64,000 nucleotides of DNA, from positions 1,313,001 to 1,377,000 of the forward strand of contig JADEYG010000002.1 in NCBI GenBank assembly GCA_016906335.1. Reading direction: 5' to 3'. The notes beneath the pieces were generated by a model. The model was not told the DNA's origin. It did not search any database and saw only the letters and a program-made list of their open reading frames with translations. Each line of letters opens with the position of its first letter. Positions within the stretch are counted from its first letter, which is position 1. The translations under genes were made by a program, and so were the position numbers. Source of the DNA: Novakomyces olei (taxonomy: Eukaryota; Ascomycota; Novakomycetes; Novakomycetales; Novakomycetaceae). Below are positions 21,292-32,817 of this stretch, one piece after another.

Positions 21292-21807
21292 CGGCAGTGG
21301 CCGACACGGGTAACGCAAGCAGTGTGAATTAGTGGATACTGATAGTTTTTACTGCACTTTATCGGTAGACTGCGACGACGTTGCTTGATTGATAGTGCAA
21401 TTCATTGCAAATAGGCAATTTCACTTTTCCACTAGTCAATTCAAAGACGATATTACGTAATATGCTCCATTGCGCGGCAAGAAACTGTGGGTTGCAAGGC
21501 TTTGGGACAATAAAATTGTCGCGGCAATGTAAAGTCGCGTGCAGAAAAGTGTAGGCAACGCTGTGCATGTAGATACATTCTGCCGTGATATTATTACGGC
21601 ATTATGGTGTAATCACAAAAAGTATAAATAAGCGAGCGATAGCGTAACGTCAATCTGGTTGCTATTCGCACGGCTGAATTAAATTTTGACACTTTTGGGG
21701 GATTTGAATGCATTTAAACTTTTTGATTGGACTCTACAAATTACGACAACGGTCAACGAAAACACTTAATTGGCTTTGAACACAAAATTCAAACTGCAAA
21801 AGCGATA

Positions 21808-22735
21808 ATGAGTTCCCATCATGCGCCGTTCAAGGAGGTAGAAAATTCCCGGCCAGACTGGGAAGATCATGACTGGTACTTTACAATGTTTATACAGATT
21901 TTATTTGAATTATTATTAACAAATACTGGTAGGAAGTATACAAAGACCCGCAAACCGGATTGGAAGGTATGCACTCTCTAATTGTCGTTATTTCTTGCCA
22001 ACATTTTGACAGCCCGGTGATGGAGCCACCGATGACGCCTCGAAAATTCCGACAAAATTTGTGGAAATTGATCCGTATGCAAAGGGCCGTCCGCCCATGG
22101 ACAATTACAAACTGCTTATATCGTCAATTGTTCCACGACCAATTGGGTTTGTCGGGACCGTTACGGCGGCAAACGAGTACAATTTGGCACCCTTTTCCTA
22201 TACACAAGTGGTAAACTCACACCCGCCCACTTTTGTCGTGGGATTTAGTGGAAGCTTGGAAAAGGCAAAGGATACGATACACAACCTGAAGAATACTGGT
22301 GAGTGCACAATCAACACCGTCTCTGAACACTTTATTGAGGCGGCCAATTATACGAGCATTGATGCGCCTCGAGAAGTTTCCGAGTGGAAGCTGAGTGGCC
22401 TTACACCAGTATCCGGCAGCGTTGTAAGCGCCCCTCGCGTTAAGGAATCTATCTTTAGCATTGAAGCAAAGCTCGTTGATCTCAAGGAGTTTAAGGCACC
22501 GGATTCAGGGGTTGTTACTGGCGTTATGGCGATCGTAGAGGGCGTCCGTTTCTGGGCCCGTCAAGATGCTATTAATGAGGAGCATACGCTCCTCGATATA
22601 AACGTGCTCAAACCAGTCGCCCGTCTTGGTGGTATCACGTACGGCAGAGTATTGGAAGGGTTCGAGCTGCCGCGTCCTCAATATGATGCTGAACGAGCTT
22701 CTGGTGCAATTACAGATGCGCTACTGGAGAAGTAG
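21808..22735 (+). CDS. Flavin-reductase-like FMN-binding split-barrel protein
   Basis: Three exons: 21808-21875, 21933-21966 and 22013-22735, giving 274 aa; introns are 57 and 46 bp. The spliced N-terminus (FKEVENSRPDWEDHDWKYTK, TRKPDWKPGDGATDD) is the extension usually found in fungal members of this family. The core starts at EIDPYAKGRPPMDNYKLLIS and has the flavin-reductase segments SSIVPRPIGFVGTV, NLAPFSYTQVVNSHPPTFVV, ECTINTVSEHFIEAANYTS and LARLGG-like RLGGITYGRV. Such proteins bind FMN and may reduce flavin with NAD(P)H, but the physiological substrate of the fungal group is not known to me. The start is the first ATG in frame. Diverges from MSH2 and converges on PHO84, 245 bp away. 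Confidence 0.85.
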
Positions 22736-22980
22736 TGGCCGCAAACTTAGACAATGCCATTGCAGTACTCTTTGCACGTGCACAAGGTGCAAGATATATA
22801 AACTAATCCACATGGATATATGATGCAATGAAATGCATACAAGGAATTTATTCAGTAAATATTACGTTTATCCAGTGTGCTGTCAAAAGCCAACATGAAA
22901 GTCTAGTGATTTATGCAATAATTTAACAATTTTGATTCAAGTGTACAAATTAACCAACCCAGCCCATCTATTTCAACTTT

Positions 22981-24603
22981 CTATTTCCGGGTAATAAAAG
23001 TCATCAGTCCCGACTTGTGAGGAGCGGGACTATCGCTATCGGTATCCTGAGACTGCTGATCAGAATCCGGGTAGTCGCCGGACAGCTGCTCCAGGGTCTT
23101 CCGCTTGGTCTCCGGGATTAGGAGAGATGTACCGACTCCGCAAAGCATAAAGAGCGCAAAGATTTCCATAACGTGATTGAGCCAATGATTCTTACCGCCC
23201 CGATTTCTGAGCGGGCCAATGAGTGACTGTGCAATAATGGCGCCCACTTTACCAGACCCAGCAGACAACCCGTGGGCAGTAGAGCGGTAGCGAGTAGGGA
23301 AGCATTCGCCGGGAACAATAAAGGTGGTAGTATTGGGCCCAAAGTTTTGAAAGAAATTGCACAGGCAGTAGATGGTAAACATGCCAGCAGTGCTGATGTT
23401 GTGGAAAGCAAATCCCCAGATGCAAAACAAAACTGTAAGAATTAAAAAGCCACCAATTTGAATAGGTTTGCGGCCAATTGTATCAATGGTGGCCACACTG
23501 GCCCAGTAGCCGGGGATCAGACCGGCAACAGACAGAATCAAGTTGCCCACAGCATTGTTGTGGAAAGTCTGGTACAAGTTCTTATCGTGTGGCGCAGAGT
23601 AGCCAATAGCTCCCAGGATAATGGACGAGTTAAGACCGAGGCCATAAAAGGCGACATCAAGCAAGAACCAAGAACCGGCTGTTCCGAGCAAAACTTTACC
23701 ATGCTTCCATTGCCTGAAATGGTTGAAAAAATCGCTCCAAGAAGGTGCAGGTGGCTCCTTGAGGGAAACAGATTGCTCCTTGTTCGATTCAAGCTCATTG
23801 CTGTCCTGTGCCTTCTTGCCCATGTACTTGGTCACGTCATCGAGTGCCTCGGAGGTGTTGCCATGGTTGTTCACGTCGAGGCTGAAACGGATTGTCTCCG
23901 GGATAGTGAGGCGGAAGTAGAGGGCAAAAAGAGCCGGCACTGCTCCCATTCCGTAGATGATACGCCAGATCTTGTCGCAGGCAGCGATGCAGTCGCCCGT
24001 GCAACGCGTGGGATCAGCAGAGGAAGAGATTTGGTTACGGAACCCGACAACGCAAATGAAGGAGACAAGAGCGCATGTAAACTGGCCCCAGCCCTGGTTA
24101 GCAAAGACAGCGCCCATCATAGCACCTCGCCATTTAACAGTGGCAAACTCTGACGTAATAATGGAAGAGAGCGGGTAGTCGGCACCGACAGCAGCGCCCA
24201 TGATTACACGCCAAAAGATCATGACACCACCGATTGTGAGGGAACGGCTTTGCCCGGCGATAGATAGGCCAAGGGTGGAGATAATGAGCATAATAAGCTC
24301 TATGCCGTAAAGCTTCTTGCGGCCAATTCGGTCGGCCAAAGCGCCCATTAAAACCTGACCCAAAACGGTTCCGGCAGACAGAGAGATTTTAATAGCCGTG
24401 TCGAGACTGGTGGGGAAAGAGCCGCTCGAGTAAAATACATAGCCAGCAAAAGTTTGTGCAAAATTGACAGCGAAAATATCGTATGCGTCAGTGAAGAACC
24501 CGACTCCCGCAATCAGGATAATACGGACATGCTGCCATGAGAAGCTGGCATTGTCAAGCTGCGCTAGCGCCTGGCGCCTGGCTGTGATCGAGTTCGAAGC
24601 CAT
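22981..24603 (-). CDS. PHO84: High-affinity inorganic phosphate/H+ symporter, Pho84 type
   Basis: Plasma-membrane MFS transporter of the phosphate:H+ symporter group. Intronless, 540 aa. Twelve membrane spans are apparent, with a central cytosolic loop around residues 230-290. Diagnostic segments are GVGFFTDAYDIFAVN, ALADRIGRKKLYGIE, GADYPLSSIITSEFA, RGAMMGAVFANQGWGQ, FLLDVAFYGLGLNSS and FPTRYRSTAHGLSAGSGKVG. The last two are typical of Pho84. The loop carries many acidic and Lys residues, potential sites for ubiquitin-driven turnover. The promoter has two CACGTG boxes and a TATATAAG, consistent with Pho4-type induction under phosphate starvation. Very confident of the family; substrate is by homology. 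Confidence 0.95.
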   Translation of the reverse strand: MASNSITARRQALAQLDNASFSWQHVRIILIAGVGFFTDAYDIFAVNFAQTFAGYVFYSSGSFPTSLDTAIKISLSAGTVLGQVLMGALADRIGRKKLYGIELIMLIISTLGLSIAGQSRSLTIGGVMIFWRVIMGAAVGADYPLSSIITSEFATVKWRGAMMGAVFANQGWGQFTCALVSFICVVGFRNQISSSADPTRCTGDCIAACDKIWRIIYGMGAVPALFALYFRLTIPETIRFSLDVNNHGNTSEALDDVTKYMGKKAQDSNELESNKEQSVSLKEPPAPSWSDFFNHFRQWKHGKVLLGTAGSWFLLDVAFYGLGLNSSIILGAIGYSAPHDKNLYQTFHNNAVGNLILSVAGLIPGYWASVATIDTIGRKPIQIGGFLILTVLFCIWGFAFHNISTAGMFTIYCLCNFFQNFGPNTTTFIVPGECFPTRYRSTAHGLSAGSGKVGAIIAQSLIGPLRNRGGKNHWLNHVMEIFALFMLCGVGTSLLIPETKRKTLEQLSGDYPDSDQQSQDTDSDSPAPHKSGLMTFITRK

Positions 24604-24655
24604 AAGAGAATGGTCCGATAGTAGGATGGAGAGGAGAGAGGCAAAGGGCAGTATA

Positions 24656-24881
24656 CTTATATACTCTTCACTCCCCGTCGAACGGTCATCGCCGACTAGA
24701 CAATTTTTTTTGCCGCATTCGATTTAGGCCAATCGGTTCCCGTTTCCACCGTGCATGCGCTGACAAAACAGGTCTCAGACACTGATCTTTAGGATTTGGC
24801 GCCATTCGCCTGTGCACGTGCGCCCTGGTCTTACTTGAACCAGATTTCATCAGCCAATCAGAGTACAGTATTTCCCACGTG
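24656..24881 (-). promoter_or_regulatory. PHO84 promoter: TATA box and two Pho4-type CACGTG sites
   Basis: On the gene strand, TATATAAG lies at 24663-24656 (about 55-60 bases before the ATG). CACGTG cores lie at 24815-24820 and 24876-24881, roughly 215 and 275 bases upstream. A CCAAT sequence sits between them at about 24853. Paired CACGTG sites are the known arrangement for Pho4 targets; the function here is inferred from position. Confidence 0.6.
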
Positions 24882-25576
24882 TAGCGGGCTGCTACATTCT
24901 ATCGCTTGTCGCCTCAATATACTAACTCACTCGGCGCTTTTGCCCCTGAACGCCAGAAGAATTCTAGATTGGGCGGCGGCACTGTACCTTATTGGCTCAG
25001 GTTTTTGGTGGAAAAAGTGTATACAGGTTTGCCGTCAAGTGCTGTAATGAGAAGCATTGCTCTGCACGATATAAACCTATGACATTATGTGCGAATAACT
25101 ATGTATACCCACGCATTTGTCACGATAAGCAATTGTTATTAGATTAAGAAATTTTTCTTTGTTATACTTCTATCCATATCCACTCTTGTGGGGGGAAGTA
25201 TTGCACTAAAAGTGTCTAGTATAGTCAGTATTGGCGTCTAGTAAGTCCAGTATTATATATAGTATCATACAATATCGCTTCTGGCCACAAGTCTGCGGGG
25301 GCCGACGCGCAGCGTGCAGCAGTATAATCATACTTGTGCTGCCGCATCACGCTTGCTTGGAGCAGTCCGATATTTGAATAGTTCAACGGTGTGATTGTAG
25401 AAGCAAGTTGAAAAGTCAACGAGTATAGTTTGGCGACTTTGGCTACTTTGGCAGTATTGAACAGTGTGGAAAGTTTAGAGGAAAAACAAAAGTTAGAGGG
25501 AAAAAAAAAACATAAAGCGAAAAATAGGATCAGGTCATGCTCAAGGATAATGTCGTGACGAGTATCACAACCATCC

Positions 25577-25661
25577 TGCCTTGGCCGGAACTCGCGAATA
25601 AATTGTCATATAAATAACATTATCGTTTTAATGAATTTGTTAAACAAAGCCGGCCAAGGCA
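25577..25661. repeat. Perfect 12-bp inverted repeat with 61-nt spacer
   Basis: TGCCTTGGCCGG at 25577-25588 is the exact reverse complement of 25650-25661; the spacer is AT-rich. It could form a stem-loop in RNA or cruciform DNA. No target-site duplication or transposon ends were seen. Confidence 0.7.
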
Positions 25662-25999
25662 CTACTCTCGTTCAATAGAAAGAATAGATAGAACCCCCCC
25701 AAGTATTGGGGGGTATATTATTGCGACAAGTAGCGGATCTGGTTGGGGAGCACTGCATCGTACAGCGTATACCATACTTGATCTCTATCATAGTGTTTTT
25801 ACCGCATTCTACATGAAACCAAACGAGACATTACAGTGTTCTGAATACTGGACGCTTCATGTATCATCAGACTTCAACATACTATAATACGCGGCACAAA
25901 GAGAAGCTCTTCATACAAACCGCCAGGACAATGAAACCGCTGTCAAAACCCGCGTGTATTACATAACACGAACCCAATCCAGTTCTTAAAAGGTAAAGA

Positions 26000-26100
26000 A
26001 TAGTAAAGGTAAAAAAACGCAAAAGATAGAGGATAGTTAAAGATAGAGAATAGTAAAAGATAAGACTAGTAAAAGATAAACACTAGTAAAAGATAAAGAA
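26000..26100. repeat. Imperfect AGTAAAAGATA tandem repeats
   Basis: Several 16-18-bp units sharing TAGTAAAAGATA (best copies between 26050 and 26095), purine-rich on the plus strand, about 200 bases before the ATG26 start. Confidence 0.6.
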
Positions 26101-26293
26101 AAGCAAAGTATAAGCGCATCTCGTATCACGGTATAATGCCGTTTATACTGCAAATACACCATTGTACAGGGTTTTCCTAGACTGATCTACATATTAAAGG
26201 AAAACACGAGTGCGGCCGCCATGGGAAAAGGATGAGCCATGTCGCGGTAGGTGAAGCTCTCGCAGTTTTCATTACCCGCACGGACATCTGCTT

Positions 26294-29200
26294 ATGTCAG
26301 AAAGTAATGTAGAGTCGGAGGCGCCTTTGGCGTCTCGCGACGACGGCGATTGCTTGCAAGGGAATACGTTAACAAACGGCCAGAGTTTTATGCAACTCAT
26401 AAATGCAGGTAATTCGCGACCTGACGTATGTACAGGCATACTTACTAATTGCAGCTTACGAAGCGAGTGATCCCGTGTCGCTAAATAATGCCCACTCTGA
26501 TTCTGATACGGGCCGGAGCGCCGACGAATCTGATGGCGAAGGTAGGAGATGCTTTTGGCGCTCTGACGAGATAGTATACATTCTAATAGTAACAGACAAA
26601 GATGGGTCGGAACCCTTGGCCACCCAACGCCAACGGACAAGATCTCGGTCCTCTACTCCTCGGCCACAGACCCAGAAACAGCTTACTCGGCCGAGTTCGT
26701 CACACAGATCTTTGTCAAAGCTGTTTGACATGGACGAAGATGAGACTATTCTTGCTGGTACGTCATCGCCTTAAAGACTAGTATTTCTGCTTTTCTCTTT
26801 TTCTGGTTTTATAACTATGCTTACTCTCTAGAATACCCTTGCTTTCTGACGCGCAACATCCTTATACAAGGACAAATATACGTGACGCAAGGACGCGTGT
26901 GCTTCTACGCGTACCTCCCCTTTGACGTAAACCTCACCTGCGCTTAATTCTGCAGTCAACTAATATAGCAGGATAAAATTGTAAAATCTGGATCACTCAC
27001 AAAGCTACGTTCGCGTAAATCGTTGCGATCTTCACAGCGTTTCTGGGTTTCCCTGACAGAGACGGCTCTTTATTATTATGCGGATGCGCTAAGCCCATAC
27101 TTCCCCCTGGGAAGTATTGACCTGCGTAATGTGCTATCCGTAAACTATTACTATGAAAGGAGCCAACCCCGTCGACGGTGGCTCGATAGTCTTCGTGGTG
27201 GACAGGAAGGCGAGAAAAGATCCAGATCGGCTGACACCGAACGCAAAAGCAATGATTTTGATGCCAACTTTGAAGAAGAGGAGCCTCCAGCAGCCTGTGA
27301 ATTTTCTATAACTACACAAAACAAGGTCCATCGTTTCCGAGCGGATTCTGCTACAGATGCGCGTGAATGGGCCAAGGCAATCGATAAACTTGTCTTTAGG
27401 CATATAAATCAGAGCGACAGTGTTAAAATATCCATTCCTCTAGCCAATATAATTGAGGCTGAATCCGTGGAAAGCGTCGAGTTTGCAAAGACCGTGCACA
27501 TTAAAGTATTTGATATTGACGAGACATATGCGATCGACGAATTTTATTTCGCTTTTCTTCACGATGGTGAAAGGTTTTATGAAATTCTGCAGCAGCAGAT
27601 GGCCGACGCAAGGGCCTTTGTGAAGCAGCTTGATGCGTCCAAGCCGTTTTATCTGCAAGACGAAGAAGACGAAACTGGCCACAAATCCTCGTCTGGCCAA
27701 GAGCAGCCAGGTGCAGAGTCCTGTTTTACCTCCCCGGAGCTTGTTGGAGAGTCAGAGTCTTCACAGGCGTTCTTGGAAGCCTTACGTACCGACCCGTCAT
27801 CACAACCATTGGACAATAGCGGTGACATTTTGGGTGATATTGATAGAGAAGGCGAAGGAGTTGTCGATGGCTCATCACTGCCTCGAAGGGTCAACCGACA
27901 GGTCAACAATTGGGTTCGTCGATCAGGAAAGTCTGTCAAGGGTTATCTGAGTCCTCTTGTCAGCAATTTGCCCTCTTTACTATCGCATGAAATGAAGCAG
28001 GGCGATGACCACTCAGAGAGCGCATTTACATCTGAGAACGAAGGCAAGCTAGAGTTTCACAAAATAGACCCTGTAGCAATTGAAGCCAGTCAGTTTCATG
28101 ACCTGGTTCCCGGTCCAGAGCAGTCTGCTAGAGCTCGTAATGAGCGACAGGCCAGATTTGACAGGGCAGCAAGGTTCCGTAAGCATTTTGCTCTACCTGA
28201 AACAGAGCAGCTCAAGAGCTTTTATGTAGGATTTTTCCTACGAATGCTCCCATTGTATGGACACATTTATCTGTCAGATCGGCATTTCTGTTTCCGTTCA
28301 ACTATGCCTGCCTCAGCAACACGCATAATAATCCCAATAGGCCAGATTGAATCGGCACAGCTCGAACGTGGGATGAGTCTTACTTTCTACGGACTCGTGC
28401 TTACAATCCGGGGGTACGAAGAATTATGGTTCGGGTTCACCACTGAGCGTGAACGTGATGATTGCATCCATATTATAAACTTTCTCCGCGACGCTTCAGC
28501 CCTCAGGGATCGTCATCTGGCTGAAACTTCTGCACCAGAACTGGATAATCTGATTACGAGACGAGCACAGAACACAAAGGAGAGGCCTTTGGATGAGCCG
28601 AAACGGTTAGCTGGAACGGCCCCTATTCAAAGTGATGATTCTGCGTTTCAAGGAGAAGAGGACGAGGATGAGCAGGAGGAAGAAGCGGTAGGAGAAGAAG
28701 AAGAAGAAGGAAAGGAGCAAAAAGACGCACCGACAAAATATTTGTCCAGAGTCAAATCCTTTTCAATAGGACAGACTGACCAGCGTGACACTGGAAAAAC
28801 CACAGATACTCGAAACAAACCTGTCGTCGGTGCTGACGAGTCTGAAACTGAACAGTTTATATTTGATTCGCCAGGAACGTCATTTGTAGCAGTCAAACCG
28901 GAAGAACCGATGCGAATCACTTGTTTAACGATCGGGTCTCGAGGCGATGTGCAGCCTTATATTGCTCTCTGCAAAGGGCTCATTGCCGATGGACACAGGG
29001 CTACGATTGCTACGCATGAAGAGTTTAGAGATTTTGTAGTGGGCCACGGAATCGATTTCCGTCCGATTGCCGGAGAGCCAGCAGAGTTGATGAGGATCTG
29101 TGTGGAACACGGGATGTTTACCTATTCATTTCTACGTGAAGCTTCGGCCAAGTTCCGCAAGTGGATCGATGGATTGCTCGAGACTTCGTGGCAGGCTTGC

Positions 29201-30802
29201 CAGGATACTGATTTGCTGATTGAATCTCCAAGTGCAATGGCTGGTATCCATGTGGCAGAAGCCCTTGATATTCCTTACTTTCGGGCTTTTACTATGCCCT
29301 GGACTCGAACCCGAGCGTACCCTCACGCGTTTGCTGTCCCAGATCATAAAATGGGCGGATCTTACAACTACTTGACCTATGTAATGTTTGACACATTCTT
29401 TTGGCGAGCAATTGCCGGCCAAGTAAACCGCTGGCGCCGGAAAACTTTGGGAATTGGAGACACGAATGCAACATTGCTGCAGCAGCATAGAGTGCCTTTT
29501 TTATACAATTTTTCTCCGACTGTTGTGCCACCGCCGCTGGACTGGGGCGAATGGGTTCATGTCAGTGGTTATTGGAAACTCGCAGACTCGAGCAATCGCC
29601 ATGGCGTTGCCTGGAAAGCTCCGGATAACATTACAGAGTTTATTCAGCGAGCAAGGGCAGATGGAAAGCCGCTTGTATACATTGGCTTTGGGTCTATTGT
29701 AGTCTCTGACTCGCAGGAGCTTTGCCGAACGATAACAAGTGCAGTTCAGCTGGCTGGGGTCCGTTGTATCCTCAGCAAGGGCTGGTCTGATCGATTGTCT
29801 GCTAAAAAGCAGGTCAAGCGGAGGAGCGGCGGGTCTTTTTTGCCCTCTTTTCTCACCGAAAGAGGCAATGAGAAGAGGAATGACGAGGCTAAGAACACTG
29901 ATATTGAGGGCAATATTGAGGGCAATATTGACAGCAATGTTGACAGCAATGCCATTGAAAAGCAAAAAGAATCTCTTAAAAAGGAATCTTTTGAAAGAGA
30001 CCCTAATGAAAAACAATCCAGGCCAAAAGACACGAGCTCAGATCCAGATAAAAATGGCAGTGGCGAGTTTGAATTCCCCCCAGAGATTCTCAGTGCAGGG
30101 CCGATTCCACACGAATGGCTTTTTCAGCGTGTTGATTTGGCTGTTCACCACGGCGGCGCTGGCACTACTGGTGCCTGTATATCCGCGGGAATACCGAGCA
30201 TTATTCGCCCCTTCTTTGGAGACCAGTTTTTCTGGGCCGACAGGGTCGAAGATTTAGGGATCGGAGTGCATTTGCGACGGCTGACTGCAAAGTTTCTTGC
30301 ACAGGCAATCACGGCTGTCTTGCTGGATAGAATTATGCAGCATCATGCTCGAGTTGTAGCGGAGCAGGTACAGAGGGAAGACGGAGTCGCGACGGCAATT
30401 AAACTACTCTATCGTGATCTTGAGTACGCGCGTATGCTTACACGGTCAAGGCGGAAGAGATCGAGGGCTCTTCCGCGGATAAAGAAAGAAGCAGGGTTTG
30501 CCGCAGAGAGTTTATTAGGTGAATTTCCGCCCAAAAAGGCAGCAAGTGGCGACAGGAGTGCCCATGATCGTGGAGAGCAGGTTGATTTGACTGAAGAACA
30601 AGTAATGGATCTGGACAGTATGCAGCCAGAGACTCAGCGACTATGGGCGCCCGCGATAGGCGGTACATTGTCACGCTTAACGGCGAGAAGGCCAGTCAAA
30701 AAGCAAGGGAAAGGACCAGAGACTGTGCCCTCTCCGGCCGGGAATAATCAGGCTTCCACGTCCGACGAGTCTTGGACTATGGTCGAAAGCAGTGGCGACT
30801 AG
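26294..30802 (+). CDS. ATG26: UDP-glucose:sterol 3-beta-glucosyltransferase (Atg26/Ugt51)
   Basis: Transfers glucose from UDP-glucose to ergosterol at membranes; in Komagataella the ortholog is required for pexophagy. Five exons: 26294-26408, 26455-26541, 26596-26757, 26832-26926 and 26969-30802, total 1430 aa; introns 46, 54, 74 and 42 bp. Order: disordered N-terminus, GRAM domain (ILIQGQIYVTQGRVCFYAYL, about 130-150), PH domain (SGSLTKLRSRKSL, RFWVSLTETALYYYAD, about 158-270), a second GRAM (about 540-640), an acidic linker, then a GT28-like catalytic domain from about residue 802 (ITCLTIGSRGDVQPYIALCK) to the nucleotide-sugar region VHHGGAGTTGACISAGIPSI (about 1213). An unusual polar insert of about 85 residues interrupts the catalytic domain. 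Acceptors of introns 2 and 4 have in-frame alternatives 6 and 3 bases away. Confidence 0.93.
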
Positions 30803-31432
30803 CGTAGACTTTGACTTTGGTCAGAATTACAGAGGACTGTGTCGTTCGGTGTCCTGCTAACGCTTACTCGTTCGTATCTGGCTGCGCCGGCTTCATTTGT
30901 TGTTTTCGCTTTATTTTTAATTTAACGTTAAAGTCAGTTTATGCCTCTGGCTCTGACTATTAAATACTGCTTTTATTTGTTTTTTATTCATTTGACACTC
31001 CTGCCTCAAAGTACATTTTCAAAAGTCTTTGGAGCAGTTTCGTGTTACTTGGGATACCGCATGGTATCAGCTAGTTTAGTTTTATTTAATCAGTTTTATT
31101 TGTATCGATTTCTTTCTGTTTTTCTTATTTTCTGAATGTGCAAAATGGAGAATTGGGTCGGATAGGCTTGCGGTTTTGAGGGTTTCAGCGTTGGTCATAT
31201 TTGATTGTCTAGCAAATTTGTATATACATGAATTATGAATAGGTTGTGATGATGTTCCAAGGCCGTGTTAAGGGTATATACAATGCAATAGTAGATTGAA
31301 GCACATTCCAAATAGGTTCACGGGCCATTCCGTATGAAAAAAAAAAAGCAGATAAAATCCATAACAAGAAAAAGAGATAGAACCAAAATAAATCGACGAA
31401 TAATTGAAGTGACGAATAAATAAAGCAAGTAT
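30803..31432. other. Convergent 3' interval ATG26 / FCF1
   Basis: T-rich then A-rich untranslated sequence between two stop codons, with a poly-A-like run at 31338-31348. No gene is seen. Confidence 0.45.
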
Positions 31433-32272
31433 CTATTGTAGATCGACAAGTTTCTCAATCTGTAGCCGATGATTTCCAACATACATGATAGGCACGCCTG
31501 GGATTTTGCGAATCCGTAACTTTAGATCCTTATCGTTTGTAGCAACAATATAGCACTTGTGCTGCATAACACGGGAAACGAGGCAATCGTCAGCATAAGT
31601 CCCCGAGTGGGAACAAGAAATTCTTTGAAATTTAGGATCACGTGCAATCCGGAGGGCGACACGGTAGCGATGGCCGAGTTTTTCCAGCTCTGCCATTACA
31701 CAGTCTGTAATGCACGGGATGGCTTTCGCGTAGAGGCAGTCCATCATACCTCGTATGATATCGATTTTGTTGCGAATGCAGAAATTGATAAAATTTGTAT
31801 CGATCAACACTTGATAAGGCGGGCCAAGTGCAGTGTTGTACTGGAAGAAGAGCGATGAGTCGACTTGGGGACTACAAGTAAGATTTTGCTTGAATGATGA
31901 TAGAGCAATCATAAAAGAACAGTGGGAAAAGATAAGAAGAGAAAATAGGAACTGAAAAGTTGGCAATCTAGAAAGGAGAGAATAAAGTGGAGTCAGAAAA
32001 ACAGGACAAAAAGAAAATTGCCAATTTAGATAATAAATTTGGGCCAATCTATATCAAAATCAAATCGCTCATAATGGCAAACGTACATTTCACGGACGAT
32101 ATCGCCATTCTTGGTTGTTGCAGCCTTTTGACGGTCGTTGCGAATCTTTTCCTGTTCTTTTGCTTTCCTGCACTCGTCAGCTTTATATAATAAAATCAGC
32201 ATACAGCCGGGCATCGCTTGGGTTAACCATGCGCTTGACCGAAAATTTACGGGTCTTTTTCGCTTTGCCCAT
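31433..32272 (-). CDS. FCF1: PIN-domain rRNA-processing protein Fcf1 (Utp24)
   Basis: Nucleolar component of the small-subunit processome; the PIN nuclease Utp24/Fcf1 cuts pre-rRNA at sites A1 and A2 in yeast. Three exons: 32272-32205, 32167-32087 and 31871-31433, giving 195 aa, the family length. Introns are 37 bp (branch GCTGAC) and 215 bp. The spliced protein reads [39 protein letters not shown], then [20 protein letters not shown] and the PIN core [62 protein letters not shown]. The catalytic acidic residues (Asp of LIDTN, Glu of MAELE, Asp of ADD and NDKD) are in place. Near-identical to known Fcf1 proteins. Confidence 0.96.
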
Positions 32273-32670
32273 ACTGTAACACTTGACGGCACCGAGTCAA
32301 ACACGCCTGCAAACCGGGAATTGCTCTCGTTCGAATAATAATAATTAATTAATTAATTATAAAATTGGAAATAAAATTTATACTCTCGACAGATATGTAT
32401 ATTTAAATATATATTAAATATATGTATATTTACATAAAGTATTCTGTGGACGAGAAAAATAGGGACAAAAATTTTACACTCGCCTACACTGAACAAGCGT
32501 GTCTGCCAAGGCCGACGAGGCAGCAGAACAATGCCCAGAACCTAAAATGGCGGCACAGCCTTAAAGATCGCACTTCGTCGCAGCCATACCGCCACAATGT
32601 TCCTGTTGTTTGGCGCAATTTATACGCGACGGGGTTAAGGTCGGAGTATCTTCCCCAATACATTTTCTAA

Positions 32671-32817
32671 ATGTTTGCTCGAGAGGAGCCTTGGCCGAAT
32701 GGCTTTGCAGTGGCATCAGAAAGCAAAGGCAGTGTCTGCTTTAATGTATTAATTATATTTGCAGGTGCTGCCGTGGGAGGCTACTGCGGGGATGAGCATA
32801 CACGATATTATTATTGA
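32671..32817 (+). CDS. Candidate small membrane protein, 48 aa
   Basis: An ATG frame beginning MFAREEPWPNGFAVASESKG, then a hydrophobic Gly/Ala stretch (about residues 22-39, with AGAAVGGYCG) and ending HTRYYY. Within it, a 33-nt segment bounded by GT and TTTGCAG with a TATTAAT-like branch could be a retained or spliced mini-intron; removing it keeps the frame and deletes the hydrophobic core. No family recognised. May be chance. Confidence 0.22.
   Translation: MFAREEPWPNGFAVASESKGSVCFNVLIIFAGAAVGGYCGDEHTRYYY

Larger units (their letters stand above)
24882..26293. other. Divergent 1.4-kb interval PHO84 / ATG26
   Basis: No gene recognised. It contains a 12-bp inverted repeat (25577-25588 and 25650-25661), a G/C hairpin (25695-25713) and an imperfect repeat with core TAGTAAAAGATA between about 26000 and 26100, close to the ATG26 start. 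Confidence 0.45.

Noticed and set aside
25577-25661. Inverted repeat considered as a miniature transposon
   Set aside because: No flanking target duplication, arms only 12 bp, no second copy seen in the window.
32685-32740. tRNA Leu/Ser-like A-box (TTGGCCGAATGGC)
   Set aside because: No B-box (GGTTCRANNCC) follows at tRNA distance and no cloverleaf closes; the stretch reads as part of a small frame.
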